Shown here piece by piece: positions 15,388-24,450 of a DNA stretch of 64,000 bases. The DNA is from Chloroflexota bacterium. GTDB lineage: Bacteria; Chloroflexota; Anaerolineae; Aggregatilineales; Phototrophicaceae. The stretch covers positions 1 through 64,000 of the forward strand of contig QUBZ01000009.1 in the NCBI GenBank assembly GCA_014338005.1. The letters are read 5' to 3'. The notes under the pieces were generated by a model. It was given only the letters and a program-made list of their open reading frames with translations, did no database searches and was not told where the DNA came from. The position numbers were made by a program, and so were the translations under genes. Positions within the stretch are counted from its first letter, which is position 1, and the number at the start of each line of letters is the position of its first letter.

Positions 15388-17001
15388 ATGGGAGCATTCA
15401 GTTTACAGTGGCCGTCGGCGGCAGCGCCCGCCCGTTATACCACGCCGTTCGATGCCGCTACCGGCGCGATTGGCGTTTACGCACCTGCCGGGACGCCGGT
15501 CAGCGCCGGCGCTGCCGGCCAGGTGGTTGCCATCACCGGCGGCTCGGTGCTGGTGAAAACCGGCCTTTACACCGTCATTTATGGCAACCTGCGCGCCGTT
15601 CGCGTCCAGCCGGGGCAGGCGGTAGCCGCCGGGCAAATCCTGGCCGAATCCGCCGGGCCGGAGAGTTTTACATTGGCGGTTGAGCAGGCGGTGGATGTCT
15701 CCAAGCTGCTGCCGCCGCCCGCGCCGCAGCCGAGCGCCGCACCCACTCCGCCCCCGCCCGCGCCCGTTCCGCCCGCCGCGCCCCCGTCAAAAGTTTACGT
15801 TCGTCCGACTCTGGACGGCGTTCGCCTGCGCGAGCGCCCGGTAGACGGCAAACCCATCGCCCAGGTGAACGCGGCAGACACGCTCGAATCGCTGGAGACA
15901 GCGGAAGCCACGCGGGGCAAGCTGGGCGTCCCCGGCCAGTGGCTCCAGGTGCGGAGTCCTGCCGGTTTAACCGGCTTCGTAGCGGCTCAATATCTCCAGG
16001 CCGGCAGCGCGCCTGTCCCTGTTCCGGCTCCCGCGCCGGTTACGACGACCGGTAACATGCTGGGCGTGAACCTGGACATCTATAACCCGCTCGGACGCCC
16101 TGACCCGGCTCTGATGCGCGGCATCGGCTGGGTGCGCGTGAAGTTTAACGTGTCGCTCAACCCCGACCGCCCGCATACCGACGACAACAGCAGCGGGCGT
16201 TACGGTAATACCGACATCGGCGCGGCCTTCAACCGCTACCGGGCCGCGCTGGAGCCTTACGCCCGCGCCGGGATGAAAGTGCTGATGGTATTTACACACC
16301 AGCTTTACGGCGAAGGCGCGGGATACAACTGGAACGCGATGGACAGCGGGCGCTGGCGCGACCTGACCCGCACCTATGCCGACTTCGCCCGCCGCAGCGT
16401 GGAACTGTGGAAGCCAACCGGCTTCGTTCACGCCTATCAAATCTGGAACGAGCAGGATACCGAACCGGGCAAAGGCCGCGCTGCCGTCCCGATTCCGGCG
16501 GCGGATTACGGCCACCTGCTGGCAGAAACCATCCGCGCCATCCGCTCGGTAGACCCCGCCACACCGATTATCACTGGCGGCCACACACGCGGCCCGCAGG
16601 TGGGCAGCGCCTATGCCCGCGCGGCCCTGGCGGCCATGCCCGCCGATGTGCGCCCGGACGGCATCGCCACGCACCCTTACGGGCGCGGCGTAGCCGGGCA
16701 TGTTTTTAGCAACTGGGGGCCGCTGGACGAAGAAATCCGCCTGTGTGCGGCGGTGCTGCCCGGCAGGCCGGTCTGGATTACCGAATGGGGTGTGTTGGGG
16801 CGGCAGGGCGACTTAAGTATCGCGCCCCAGGTGAGCGACTACGCCGCCGGATTTGTGCGAATCTGCAAGGCGCAGTTTGCGGGACAGGTAGCCGCCGCCA
16901 TCTGGTATGCCTGGGCGGACGGCATGGACGATGGCTACGGCCTGGTGGACGCCGGCGGCAGGCCGAAAGCCGGTTTCACCGACCGATTCCTGGCGCTTTA
17001 G
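15388..17001 (+). CDS. barrel + SH3 + glycoside-hydrolase-like (clan A) fusion protein
   Basis: A 537-aa multidomain protein. Residues 1-110 resemble the beta-barrel of M23/lipoyl-type domains ('GVYAPAGTPVSAGAAGQVVAI') but lack M23 zinc ligands. A proline-rich linker follows (110-130). An SH3-like domain spans about 130-205 ('GVRLRERP', 'GQWLQVRSPAGLTGFVAAQYL'). A TIM-barrel hydrolase domain runs from about 215 to 537, with likely acid/base E355 in 'QIWNEQDTEP' and nucleophile E466 in 'WITEWG', as in GH5/GH39-type enzymes. No signal peptide is visible, so export would need another route. The target is probably a cell-wall or matrix glycan (inference). Confidence 0.8.
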   Translation: MGAFSLQWPSAAAPARYTTPFDAATGAIGVYAPAGTPVSAGAAGQVVAITGGSVLVKTGLYTVIYGNLRAVRVQPGQAVAAGQILAESAGPESFTLAVEQAVDVSKLLPPPAPQPSAAPTPPPPAPVPPAAPPSKVYVRPTLDGVRLRERPVDGKPIAQVNAADTLESLETAEATRGKLGVPGQWLQVRSPAGLTGFVAAQYLQAGSAPVPVPAPAPVTTTGNMLGVNLDIYNPLGRPDPALMRGIGWVRVKFNVSLNPDRPHTDDNSSGRYGNTDIGAAFNRYRAALEPYARAGMKVLMVFTHQLYGEGAGYNWNAMDSGRWRDLTRTYADFARRSVELWKPTGFVHAYQIWNEQDTEPGKGRAAVPIPAADYGHLLAETIRAIRSVDPATPIITGGHTRGPQVGSAYARAALAAMPADVRPDGIATHPYGRGVAGHVFSNWGPLDEEIRLCAAVLPGRPVWITEWGVLGRQGDLSIAPQVSDYAAGFVRICKAQFAGQVAAAIWYAWADGMDDGYGLVDAGGRPKAGFTDRFLAL

Positions 17002-17022
17002 CACTTAAGCTGCCGGTGGGCT

Positions 17023-17619
17023 TCAGCCGCCTTTCGCCAGGGTGAAGTCCGGCGCGGGGATGAGCAGGTCAGGTGCCGGCTGGAGTCCCTGTTCGGCCAG
17101 CGCGCCGGCGTATTCCGGGTGCATCTGGAACGCGCCGTTGGCGAAAATTTCCCGGTCCCAGGGGTTCAGCAGCAGCGCATCGGACACCAGGCCGATATAA
17201 TCCGGCGTTTCCGTTCCCCAACTGTGCGCGTATAACACGGCGCAGCGCACCGCCGCCGCACCCAGTTTTTCGACTTCGGCTTTGACCACCCGCAGCGTTT
17301 CGCCGGTGCTGGAGATTTCGTCCACCACCAGCGCGCGCTGCCCGCGCACAACCTCCGGCGGGCGCACCAGCCACATTGGACTGGCATGAGTCGCCACATC
17401 ATTCACCCGGCGCGAAAGCCGCACCGGGTAAATTTCCACGCGCAGCATGTGGGCGATCAGCGTGCCGGGATAATATCCCCCGCGCCCGACCGCCAGGATG
17501 ATCTCTGGCCGAAACGCGGCGGCGGCCTTCACCAGCGCCTTGCACAACCCATGAACGTCATTCCACGAAATCGGGCGGATTCCCCGCCGCTGCGAATAAT
17601 CGTAGGGCTGCTGGCTCAT
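17023..17619 (-). CDS. phosphoribosyltransferase family protein
   Basis: A 198-aa type I PRTase. The PRPP-binding signature is 'ALVVDEISSTGETLR' at about residues 95-110, with 'LAVGRGGYYPGTLIAHML' as the pyrophosphate loop. It most resembles xanthine/guanine or hypoxanthine PRTases, and the pocket for the base cannot be named. The acidic pair usual in these enzymes (DD or ED) reads DE here. The ATG at 17619 is preferred over a TTG two codons upstream because GGAG sits 8 nt before it. It converges on the hydrolase fusion gene. Confidence 0.85.
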   Translation of the reverse strand: MSQQPYDYSQRRGIRPISWNDVHGLCKALVKAAAAFRPEIILAVGRGGYYPGTLIAHMLRVEIYPVRLSRRVNDVATHASPMWLVRPPEVVRGQRALVVDEISSTGETLRVVKAEVEKLGAAAVRCAVLYAHSWGTETPDYIGLVSDALLLNPWDREIFANGAFQMHPEYAGALAEQGLQPAPDLLIPAPDFTLAKGG

Positions 17620-17753
17620 GGTCAAGTCTCCTCTCTTTTAGATACGCTTCAAAGCTTACTGCAAAAATATCGCGGCGAACAAACGCGGCAGCGGTGGCCT
17701 TACTTTAGATACCGGATTTGTGTATTTCTCATGGTCAAAACGCTGGCATTAGT

Positions 17754-17779
17754 GTTACAGTTAGTGTATATTCGTTACA
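17754..17779 (+). promoter_or_regulatory. GTTACA direct repeat upstream of the response regulator
   Basis: GTTACA occurs at 17754-17759 and 17774-17779, exactly 20 bp apart (about two helical turns), in the AT-rich leader of the response-regulator gene. OmpR-type regulators often bind direct repeats with such spacing, so autoregulation is possible. Confidence 0.3.
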
Positions 17780-17818
17780 AATATTGAGACATTTAGGTGA
17801 TCGAAAAGAGGTCTAGGG

Positions 17819-18568
17819 ATGAACAAAACCAAAGTCCTTGTGGTGGAGGACGAGGTAAATATCTGCAAGCTCATCGGCGATTACATGACGGCACATGGTT
17901 ATGATGTGACCGCCGTCCAGGACGGGCCGGAAGCGATTGAATACGTCAAACAGCGCGGGCTGCCGCACATCGCTTTGATTGATCTGGCGCTGCCGACCAT
18001 GCACGGCTTCGAGTTAAGCAGCAAACTCAAATCTATGGCCGATGTGCCGATCATCTTCGTCACCTCCACAGGCGACACGGATACCATCGTCCAGGGCTTA
18101 AAACGTTATGCCGAGGATTTTATTGTCAAACCCTTTGACCTGCGCGAACTGGAAGCCCGCGTCCAGGCTGTCCTGGCGCGGATGCCCAGCCTGGATTACG
18201 CCAGCGAGCCGGTCGTCCGCATTGACGAACATCTGTCGGTGGATTTTGCCCACAACCGGCTGACAGTGGGCAGCAAAACGTTCGGCCTGACGCCGACCGA
18301 ATCGATCCTGCTGCATGTTTTGCTCCGCAACGCCGGGCGCGTGGTGGAAAACCGCATGTTAATCGCCCGCGTATGGCCGTCGGAGGACGTGTTTGAGGAT
18401 ACCCTGCGCGTCCACATGCACCGGCTGCGCCGCAAACTGGAAGCCGACTCGCACCACCCGCATTACATCCGCACCGAACGCGGCGTTGGGTATATGTTCA
18501 CCATTCGCCCGCCGGAGGGCAGTAGCCGGCCTTCGGACGCGCCGGACGAGGAAGAATCGGCTGAATAA
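17819..18568 (+). CDS. OmpR/PhoB-family response regulator
   Basis: A 249-aa two-domain regulator. The receiver (1-120) has the acidic pair E10/D11, phospho-acceptor D55 in 'IALIDLALP', Thr/Ser in 'IIFVTSTGD' and K in 'IVKPFD'. The C-terminal winged helix (about 135-230) includes 'LTPTESILLHVLLRNAGRVV' and 'LRVHMHRLRRKLE'. It is co-transcribed with the downstream kinase (5-nt gap). A short acidic tail (SDAPDEEESAE) follows the DNA-binding domain. Confidence 0.95.
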   Translation: MNKTKVLVVEDEVNICKLIGDYMTAHGYDVTAVQDGPEAIEYVKQRGLPHIALIDLALPTMHGFELSSKLKSMADVPIIFVTSTGDTDTIVQGLKRYAEDFIVKPFDLRELEARVQAVLARMPSLDYASEPVVRIDEHLSVDFAHNRLTVGSKTFGLTPTESILLHVLLRNAGRVVENRMLIARVWPSEDVFEDTLRVHMHRLRRKLEADSHHPHYIRTERGVGYMFTIRPPEGSSRPSDAPDEEESAE

Positions 18569-18573
18569 ACCTT

Positions 18574-20679
18574 ATGCCCGCCGCGTTTCAGGTCGAGTCC
18601 GCCCTGCCTTCCACCCAACTGCGCCACATCCTGGAAACACTGGCCCAGGAAATCCCGGCGCAGTTGGCGCGCGTTTATACCTATTATCGCTACCAGCGTC
18701 GGCTGGAAATGCTGGCGGAGTACAGCGGCGCGCCGGTCGCCAGCTTTGCTTCAGACCGCCTGCGTTTGATGCTTGAACGCCAGCTTGAATCCACATCCGA
18801 CGAGGTTTTTTCCCTGTCTCGTGATGTTCTGGAAAACACTGGCTTTCAATCGGGGCTGGTTTTCCGGTTGATGATGGACGGCGAATTAACCGGCCTGCTG
18901 GTTTTGCTGGCGGCCATGCCTGACGCCTACAGGCCGGAACACGCCGCGCGCGCCTACCCCTGGGTGAACATGGCGCGCATCATCGTCGAAAACAAATACC
19001 TGCACGACAACCAAGCCGCCGCGCGCGCCATCCAGGCGGCGGCGCACATCATCGGCGACCAGCCCTCGCCGCAGCAGCTCATCAATATCCTGCACGATTA
19101 TCTGTGCAGCCCACAGGTGGCGATGTGCGTGCTGATGTTTTACGGGCCGCAGCACGAAAATCGCCCTGACGGCCCGTTTGACTACCTGGAAATTCAGGGC
19201 AGTTGGCTGCGGCGTTACGGCCAGGGGATCGGTGTAGGTGTGCGGTTTTACCTGGATCAATATGCCGACCTGCTGGCGGAACTCGACAGCAGCCGCGTGC
19301 TGACGTTCGCCAGCGTCAAACCGCTCAGGTCGCGGCTTGACCCGCTGGTGCGGGCTTTCATCCGCGAGGAGCGGGTGCAGTCCTTAACGCTGATCGCGCT
19401 GCACGCCGGAAACCGCCGCCTGGGTGTGATCGCCATCGCCACCGACCGCCCATACCAGTTTACCGCGCAAGAGATGGACAACTACCGCGCCGTCAGCGAA
19501 TTTTTAGCCGTCGGCACCATGGCGCGGATGCTTCAGCAGCAGCACGACCTGGTGCAGCGCGCCCGTTCCGCCCTGCTGGACGCCGTGACCGACGGCGTGA
19601 TGATGGTGCTGCCGAATCCGCTTAATGCGACGGTGCTGACGGTTAACGAATGTTTTGCGCGCATGTTCCAAACCAGCGCGGCGGCGGTGCAGGGGCTGCC
19701 GCTGCGTAAACTGCTGGAACGCCTGCAAATCCCCGACGATGTGCGCCAGGAACTGCGGCGGCGCTGGCTGAGTTTTCCCTTCGCGGATACTGCCGTTCAT
19801 CGCGGCGAATTTGAGATGGTTCACCCGGATGGGTATCATGCCGCCATCACCTGGTACAGCGCGCCGGTTTACCAGGAAAACCGGGTGATGGGGCGCATCT
19901 ACATCTTTCATGATGTGTCGGCGGAGCGGGCGTCGGCGGCGCTGCGGGCAAATTTCGTCTCGTGGGTATCGCACGAGCTTCGCACACCGCTGACCTCCAT
20001 TCGAGGTTTCGCCGAATTTATCCTGGAAGCGGCCGGCGACCAGCTTCCTGATGTGGCGCGGGAGTATGTCGAGATCATCCACCAGAGTGCTGTACATCTC
20101 AACCGGGTTTTTTCGGACATCATCGAAATCGCGCGCGCCGACGCCGGGCAGCTCAAGTTAAACCTGGAGGAAGCCCGCCTGCCGGACATTCTGGCCGAAG
20201 CGATCGCGCTCCTGGAGCCGCAGCACAAAATGCGCGGGCAGAGGGTCGTCATGCAGTGCGATGATGATTTGCCGGCAGTCCGGGCAGACCGAAACCGGCT
20301 CATCCAGGCGGTCACTAACCTGCTGGGGAATGCCATCAAATACAGCCCGGAGAACAGCGTTATCCGCCTGACCGCCCGCTACGTAGCCGCGCGCGAGGCG
20401 CTGCCCGCCGGCGCTCCCCCGGATGTCGTGCTGCCGGGCATTCTGGTGACGGTGACGGACGAAGGGCCGGGCATCAAACCGGAGGAAACCGAGCAGGTGT
20501 TTCTGCCATTTTTTCGGTCGCAGGAGGCGCGCGCCGGCAAAATCGCCGGCACCGGCCTGGGGCTGACCATCGCGCGCAGTTTTGTCGAACTGCACCGGGG
20601 CAAAATCTGGGCCGAGGGGCGGCAGCGCGGCAGACGAGAGGGGCGCTTTTTGTTCACCTTGCCGGTGTCTGGCGTTTAA
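18574..20679 (+). CDS. soluble PAS-containing sensor histidine kinase
   Basis: A 701-aa kinase with no membrane segment. The N-terminal 320 residues look like two GAF-type modules, followed by a PAS-like domain (about 325-445, 'ALLDAVTDGVMMVLPNPLN'). HisKA contains phospho-acceptor H467 in 'WVSHELRTPLTSIRGF'. The HATPase domain shows the N box 'NRLIQAVTNLLGNAIKYSPE', G1 'DEGPGIKPEE' and G2 'GTGLGLTIARSF'. It is the cognate kinase of the regulator 5 nt upstream. The signal must be intracellular, and its nature is unknown. Confidence 0.93.
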   Translation: MPAAFQVESALPSTQLRHILETLAQEIPAQLARVYTYYRYQRRLEMLAEYSGAPVASFASDRLRLMLERQLESTSDEVFSLSRDVLENTGFQSGLVFRLMMDGELTGLLVLLAAMPDAYRPEHAARAYPWVNMARIIVENKYLHDNQAAARAIQAAAHIIGDQPSPQQLINILHDYLCSPQVAMCVLMFYGPQHENRPDGPFDYLEIQGSWLRRYGQGIGVGVRFYLDQYADLLAELDSSRVLTFASVKPLRSRLDPLVRAFIREERVQSLTLIALHAGNRRLGVIAIATDRPYQFTAQEMDNYRAVSEFLAVGTMARMLQQQHDLVQRARSALLDAVTDGVMMVLPNPLNATVLTVNECFARMFQTSAAAVQGLPLRKLLERLQIPDDVRQELRRRWLSFPFADTAVHRGEFEMVHPDGYHAAITWYSAPVYQENRVMGRIYIFHDVSAERASAALRANFVSWVSHELRTPLTSIRGFAEFILEAAGDQLPDVAREYVEIIHQSAVHLNRVFSDIIEIARADAGQLKLNLEEARLPDILAEAIALLEPQHKMRGQRVVMQCDDDLPAVRADRNRLIQAVTNLLGNAIKYSPENSVIRLTARYVAAREALPAGAPPDVVLPGILVTVTDEGPGIKPEETEQVFLPFFRSQEARAGKIAGTGLGLTIARSFVELHRGKIWAEGRQRGRREGRFLFTLPVSGV

Positions 20680-20712
20680 AGCCGTCGGGGTTCGGCGGCG
20701 CGGCATAAAGCC

Positions 20713-21138
20713 TCAGGCGTTATCCCGCGTTTGGTAAAACAGGGCGCGTTTTTCGCCGGGCAGCGTATAGTCGAAACCGCAGTTGATGAAAAATTCGTCT
20801 GCCGAAGTGATCGCCATCACCTCCAGCACGTTCCGGCTGCGGGCGCGCTCCAGGCAGGCCGCTACCAGCCGTTTGCCGATGCCCATACCCTGTGCATCTG
20901 GTGCGACGGCCAGGCTGCGGATTTCGGCCAGCTTGGGCGAATATACTTCCAGCGCCGCGCAGCCGACCATCCGGCCTTCCAGTTCCGCGATAAAAAACAG
21001 CGGCAGCAGATCGGCCAGCTCGTCCAGGGTGCGGGGCAGCAGCTTGCCGTCCTCGACGAAGGGTTTGATGAAGTCCGCCAGGGCGGGGGCGTCCACGTCC
21101 ATAGCGGGCCGCACGATCACGTCGGTTTTCGTCGCCAT
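20713..21138 (-). CDS. GNAT N-acetyltransferase, short NAGS-like
   Basis: A 141-aa GNAT protein. The acetyl-CoA site is 'VAPDAQGMGIGKRLVAACLE' with the R/Q-x-x-G-x-G/A pattern. 'PRTLDELADLLPLFFIAELEGRMVGCAALE' (quoted in part: LPLFFIAELEGRMVGCAALE), the acidic front region and 'DEFFINCGFDYTLPGEKR' resemble stand-alone short N-acetylglutamate synthases (ArgA of the Rv2747 type). That would make it the first step of arginine synthesis, but no arg genes are near, so the substrate is uncertain. Its start overlaps the end of the GT39 gene by 22 nt, which suggests translational coupling. Confidence 0.8.
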   Translation of the reverse strand: MATKTDVIVRPAMDVDAPALADFIKPFVEDGKLLPRTLDELADLLPLFFIAELEGRMVGCAALEVYSPKLAEIRSLAVAPDAQGMGIGKRLVAACLERARSRNVLEVMAITSADEFFINCGFDYTLPGEKRALFYQTRDNA

Positions 21139-22694
21139 ACTAAAAAGCTGCCTATCTGCGTCTCGCGCTCGTAGTTGAATATCAGCCAGTTGTTCAGTTC
21201 AGTATAATCCTGAAGCAGCGTATGGGAGTCTGCATCCCTGCCCGTCACCCAGGGCATAAAATCGCCTTCCAGCACCAGCACGTAAGGCGGCAGCGCCGCC
21301 CACAACTGCTCCACCGTTTCCTGCTTCCAGGCCGCCGGATACCAGTCGCCCACCAGCGGGAACTGGAAGATAAACCGCACCGCCGGGTTCAGCCCGCTGA
21401 GGTAATACACCTCCGGCCTGAAGCCCCAGATGAACAGCGAATCGCCCGGCGCGACCCGCTCCCGCAGAAAGTCCGCCATTTGCAGCGATTCGTCCGCCAC
21501 GAACTCCCCACCCTGGAAGCGGCTGTAATACCGTTCCCGGCTTTCCTGACCGGTCAGGTACGGCCAAGCATTCGGCCAGATGCCCGCCGCCAGCACTGCC
21601 AGCAGCCCCAGCGCAGCGCCCGCAGACGCGGCTATCCTGAGCGGGAAACCGCGAATGTGGGCCGAGCGCCGGGTGAGGGTTTGCAGAATCCGGTCTATGC
21701 CGCCGGCGGCCAGCAGCGCCAGCGGCGGCAGCATCGGCAGCCAGTGATAATCGTACCCTTTGGCCTGCACCAGCATGATGCCCAACCCGGCCAGCGCCCA
21801 CAGCCGCACAACCCACCCGCCGCGCCGGTCATCCGGCCACAGCGCCAGCCCTACCCCTGCCAGGATGAACAGCAGCCCCCAATGCGACCAGCGGAAACCG
21901 AGCGCCGTCGCCATCAGGCCGCCGAAGTCGTCCGGGTTGAGCGTTAGCGCGGCGTAACCGGCGGTGACGCGGAGACTTTCCAGCAGGCCGTCCCACGCGC
22001 CGATGGCCGACAGATAGGCCGCCCCGCCCAGGCCGACCAGCAGCCCGCCGACCACAAAAGCCGCTGCTGCCCTGGCTGCCATCCCGGCGTTGAACGGGCG
22101 CAGCAGGATATAACCTGCCGCCAGCGCCAGCCCGAACAGCGCGAAAGGATATTTAAACCACACTGCCCAGGCGCACAGCGCCCCGGCCACAAAAGCCCAG
22201 ACCGGGCCGCCTCGCCGCGCCTCGGCCATGCTCAGCATCGCCAGCGTCATCGGCAGCAGGGCGATTCCGTCGTTCTGGGTGAGCGTCCAGAACGTTTCGG
22301 TGAAGTAAAAAACCGGGAATACCAGCGCCGCCCACAGCCCCACCCGCCGGCTGGCGAGCCGCCCGCTAAGCCGGTACAGCGCCGCCGAAATGACCGGCAC
22401 GATCAGCAGGTCAATCAGGCGCAGCGCCTCGGTCGAACGCCCGAACAGCGCCATCGCCGCCGCGTAGACATAAAACACAGCCGGCGGTTTAGGATTCCAC
22501 AGGTCACGGTAAGGGACGCGCCCGTCCAACAGGCCGCGCCCGATGGTGGCGAACTCGCCCTGGTCGCGCCCCAGTGGATAAGTCAGCGTCGGCAGCGCCA
22601 GCAGCGTGATAACCAGCAGCAGCGCCACCAGCACAAGGACATGATTTTGAAACAGGCGGCGGCTCAACAGCTCCTCCAGACGCGCCGTTTTCAA
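21117..22694 (-). CDS. GT39-like (ArnT/PMT-type) polytopic glycosyltransferase
   Basis: A 525-aa membrane protein with about ten helices. The first extracytoplasmic loop carries the acidic motif 'LGRDQGEFATIGRGLLDG' followed by 'PYRDLWNPKPPAVFYVYA', as in lipid-phosphosugar-dependent GT39/GT83 enzymes. The rest is hydrophobic helices ending in a 100-residue soluble part ('LFIWGFRPEVYYLSGLNP'). It probably moves a sugar from a polyprenyl carrier to a protein or lipid outside the membrane. The TTG start overlaps the stop of the upstream small gene (TTGA), and the gene overlaps the GNAT gene downstream. Confidence 0.85.
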   Translation of the reverse strand: MKTARLEELLSRRLFQNHVLVLVALLLVITLLALPTLTYPLGRDQGEFATIGRGLLDGRVPYRDLWNPKPPAVFYVYAAAMALFGRSTEALRLIDLLIVPVISAALYRLSGRLASRRVGLWAALVFPVFYFTETFWTLTQNDGIALLPMTLAMLSMAEARRGGPVWAFVAGALCAWAVWFKYPFALFGLALAAGYILLRPFNAGMAARAAAAFVVGGLLVGLGGAAYLSAIGAWDGLLESLRVTAGYAALTLNPDDFGGLMATALGFRWSHWGLLFILAGVGLALWPDDRRGGWVVRLWALAGLGIMLVQAKGYDYHWLPMLPPLALLAAGGIDRILQTLTRRSAHIRGFPLRIAASAGAALGLLAVLAAGIWPNAWPYLTGQESRERYYSRFQGGEFVADESLQMADFLRERVAPGDSLFIWGFRPEVYYLSGLNPAVRFIFQFPLVGDWYPAAWKQETVEQLWAALPPYVLVLEGDFMPWVTGRDADSHTLLQDYTELNNWLIFNYERETQIGSFLVWRRKPT

Positions 22695-23014
22695 CCGCCG
22701 CTCACAATCCGCACGATGAGCAGGGCGATCACCAGCGACAGCGCCAGCAAAATGAACAGCGCCAGCCGGATAGAGCTGCCCGGCGTGTTTTCGGTGGATT
22801 TTTCAACGGTGACGCTGCCGAGCAGATCAACGTAAAAATCGAGCGTGACGCTGCCGCGCGCCAGCCGCGCCATATAATCATGGCCGGACACGCGCACCCA
22901 GCCGGTTTGTTCATCGTCCCAGTCCTCGCCCAGCCGCTCCCGGATGGCCGCTTCCAGGATGGCGCGCGCGCGTTCCGGCGAAATCGGTTCGATGGGTTCA
23001 ATCGGGTCGCTCAT
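22691..23014 (-). CDS. small C-terminally anchored membrane protein, unknown
   Basis: A 107-aa protein. It has an acidic, Pro/Ile-rich N-terminus (MSDPIEPIEPISPERAR), a compact soluble domain of about 60 residues ('GWVRVSGHDYMARLARGSV'), and one C-terminal helix ('LALFILLALSLVIALLIVRI') with almost nothing after it, as in tail-anchored proteins. The ATG at 23014 has GGAG 8 nt upstream. Its stop overlaps the TTG of the GT39 gene, so it may be a partner of that enzyme. The family is not recognised. Confidence 0.65.
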   Translation of the reverse strand: MSDPIEPIEPISPERARAILEAAIRERLGEDWDDEQTGWVRVSGHDYMARLARGSVTLDFYVDLLGSVTVEKSTENTPGSSIRLALFILLALSLVIALLIVRIVSGG

Positions 23015-23114
23015 ATCCTGCTCCACTGCCGGCAGCCGGTACGATTATAACGGATAAAACCCTACGATGGGGAGAACATATTTCTTAAGCCCTGCGCCTC
23101 GAAGGCTTAAAACG

Positions 23115-24299
23115 TTAAGGCACTAAACCGCGCCCTCTTAACCACAGGGCGATGCGCCGGGCAGCGGCGGCATGGCCGCGCGCGTTAAAGTGACCGTCGT
23201 CGGCGTAATACAGCCGCTCTCCGCTGCTGTTGGCCTCGGTTTTCAGCGCCCAGGTCAGATTCAGCGCCGGGATGCCGCTGGATTCCAGAAAAGCCTCCAT
23301 CCGCGAAGCCGGCGCAAGCAGATCGGCCTGATGCACAGCGGGGACGCGCTCCCCGTACAGGTCGAGCAGGATGCCCCAGTCGGTATTATGGATGGCCCGC
23401 CGGTCGGGGATGATGACCGCCGCAAACGGGACGCCCTGCAAATCTTCCACCACGTCCCGGAAGGCCAGCACCAGCGCCTCGGTAATCGCCCAGGCATCGC
23501 GCCAGTAATCGTCCTCCGGCAGGAAAATACCCAGTTCGACCGGGTATTCGATGATATATGGCTGCTGGCTGAGGACGGCGGGGCGCGGCGGCGGGTTTTC
23601 CGGCGTGGCGGGGAGCTGCGCGGCCTGCATCCGCGCCAGCCAGCCGAACACCGGCGAGTCGGGATACTGGCCGGCATCGTAGGTTGGGCTGTTGTGCAGC
23701 CGGAGCCGGCCATCTTGTTGGGTGAAATAAGGCCGGTTCAGCCGGTAGCCGTAGCGGCGGTGTTCCAGATCAATCTGGTTGTCCTGGATGTCGTTGCCGG
23801 TGTATATCGAAAGCAGCACCAGATCGGGCTGGAACTGCCAGCCCAGCGCCGCGTACAGCAGCAGTTCGCGGTCGGTGCCGTAGGCGTCCACGCTCAGGTT
23901 GATGACCTCTACCCGGCGCGGCGAATCTGCATTCAGATATTCCTCCAGCAGCCAGGTAAAACCCTGCTCGCGCTCCACTTGAAGCGCCTGAGGGAAGGAA
24001 TCGCCCACGACGACGATCCGAAAGACGCCGGGCGGTTTTTCCAGCGTGTAGTCGTCGTCGTTGAGGCCGTAGTTATTAAACCGCCAGAAGGCCGGAAAAC
24101 CCTCCTCCTGCTGCGTGATCGGGAATACGCCGCACACCTCGCGGTACGCGCCCGTGACGCCAAAAACCAGCCAGAACCAGTCGCCCGGCGCGGGGATGCA
24201 GCCGGAGGCCGGGCGCAGCAGCGGCAGCGCGGCCAGCGCGATAACCCCCGCCAGGCCGACGCCGAAAGCGGCCAGCAGCAGTTTTTGCAGTCGAGACAT
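23115..24299 (-). CDS. membrane-anchored SGNH/GDSL hydrolase-like protein
   Basis: About 394 aa with an N-terminal anchor ('LLLAAFGVGLAGVIALAALPLL'). The hydrolase blocks are in order: I 'VVGDSFPQALQVEREQ' (Ser nucleophile), III 'IYTGNDIQDNQ' (Asn), and V 'DDGHFNARGHAAAA' (Asp/His). Proteins with this layout usually deacetylate or acetylate extracellular glycans. The start at 24299 is chosen because the signal anchor begins there. It fits the surface-glycan theme of its neighbours (GT39 proteins and methyltransferases). Confidence 0.85.
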   Translation of the reverse strand: MSRLQKLLLAAFGVGLAGVIALAALPLLRPASGCIPAPGDWFWLVFGVTGAYREVCGVFPITQQEEGFPAFWRFNNYGLNDDDYTLEKPPGVFRIVVVGDSFPQALQVEREQGFTWLLEEYLNADSPRRVEVINLSVDAYGTDRELLLYAALGWQFQPDLVLLSIYTGNDIQDNQIDLEHRRYGYRLNRPYFTQQDGRLRLHNSPTYDAGQYPDSPVFGWLARMQAAQLPATPENPPPRPAVLSQQPYIIEYPVELGIFLPEDDYWRDAWAITEALVLAFRDVVEDLQGVPFAAVIIPDRRAIHNTDWGILLDLYGERVPAVHQADLLAPASRMEAFLESSGIPALNLTWALKTEANSSGERLYYADDGHFNARGHAAAARRIALWLRGRGLVP

Positions 24300-24450
24300 G
24301 CTTAAACGCCTGTTTGATTGCAGCGGCAGACCATCCTTATCCCATCCAGTGTAACACCGGCGGCGGACGCCGGACAATGATAGCGCGCCCAAAAGTGTGC
24401 TAAAATGAACCCCTGCATCTACTTCAACCCGATTGGCTCAGGAGCATTTT

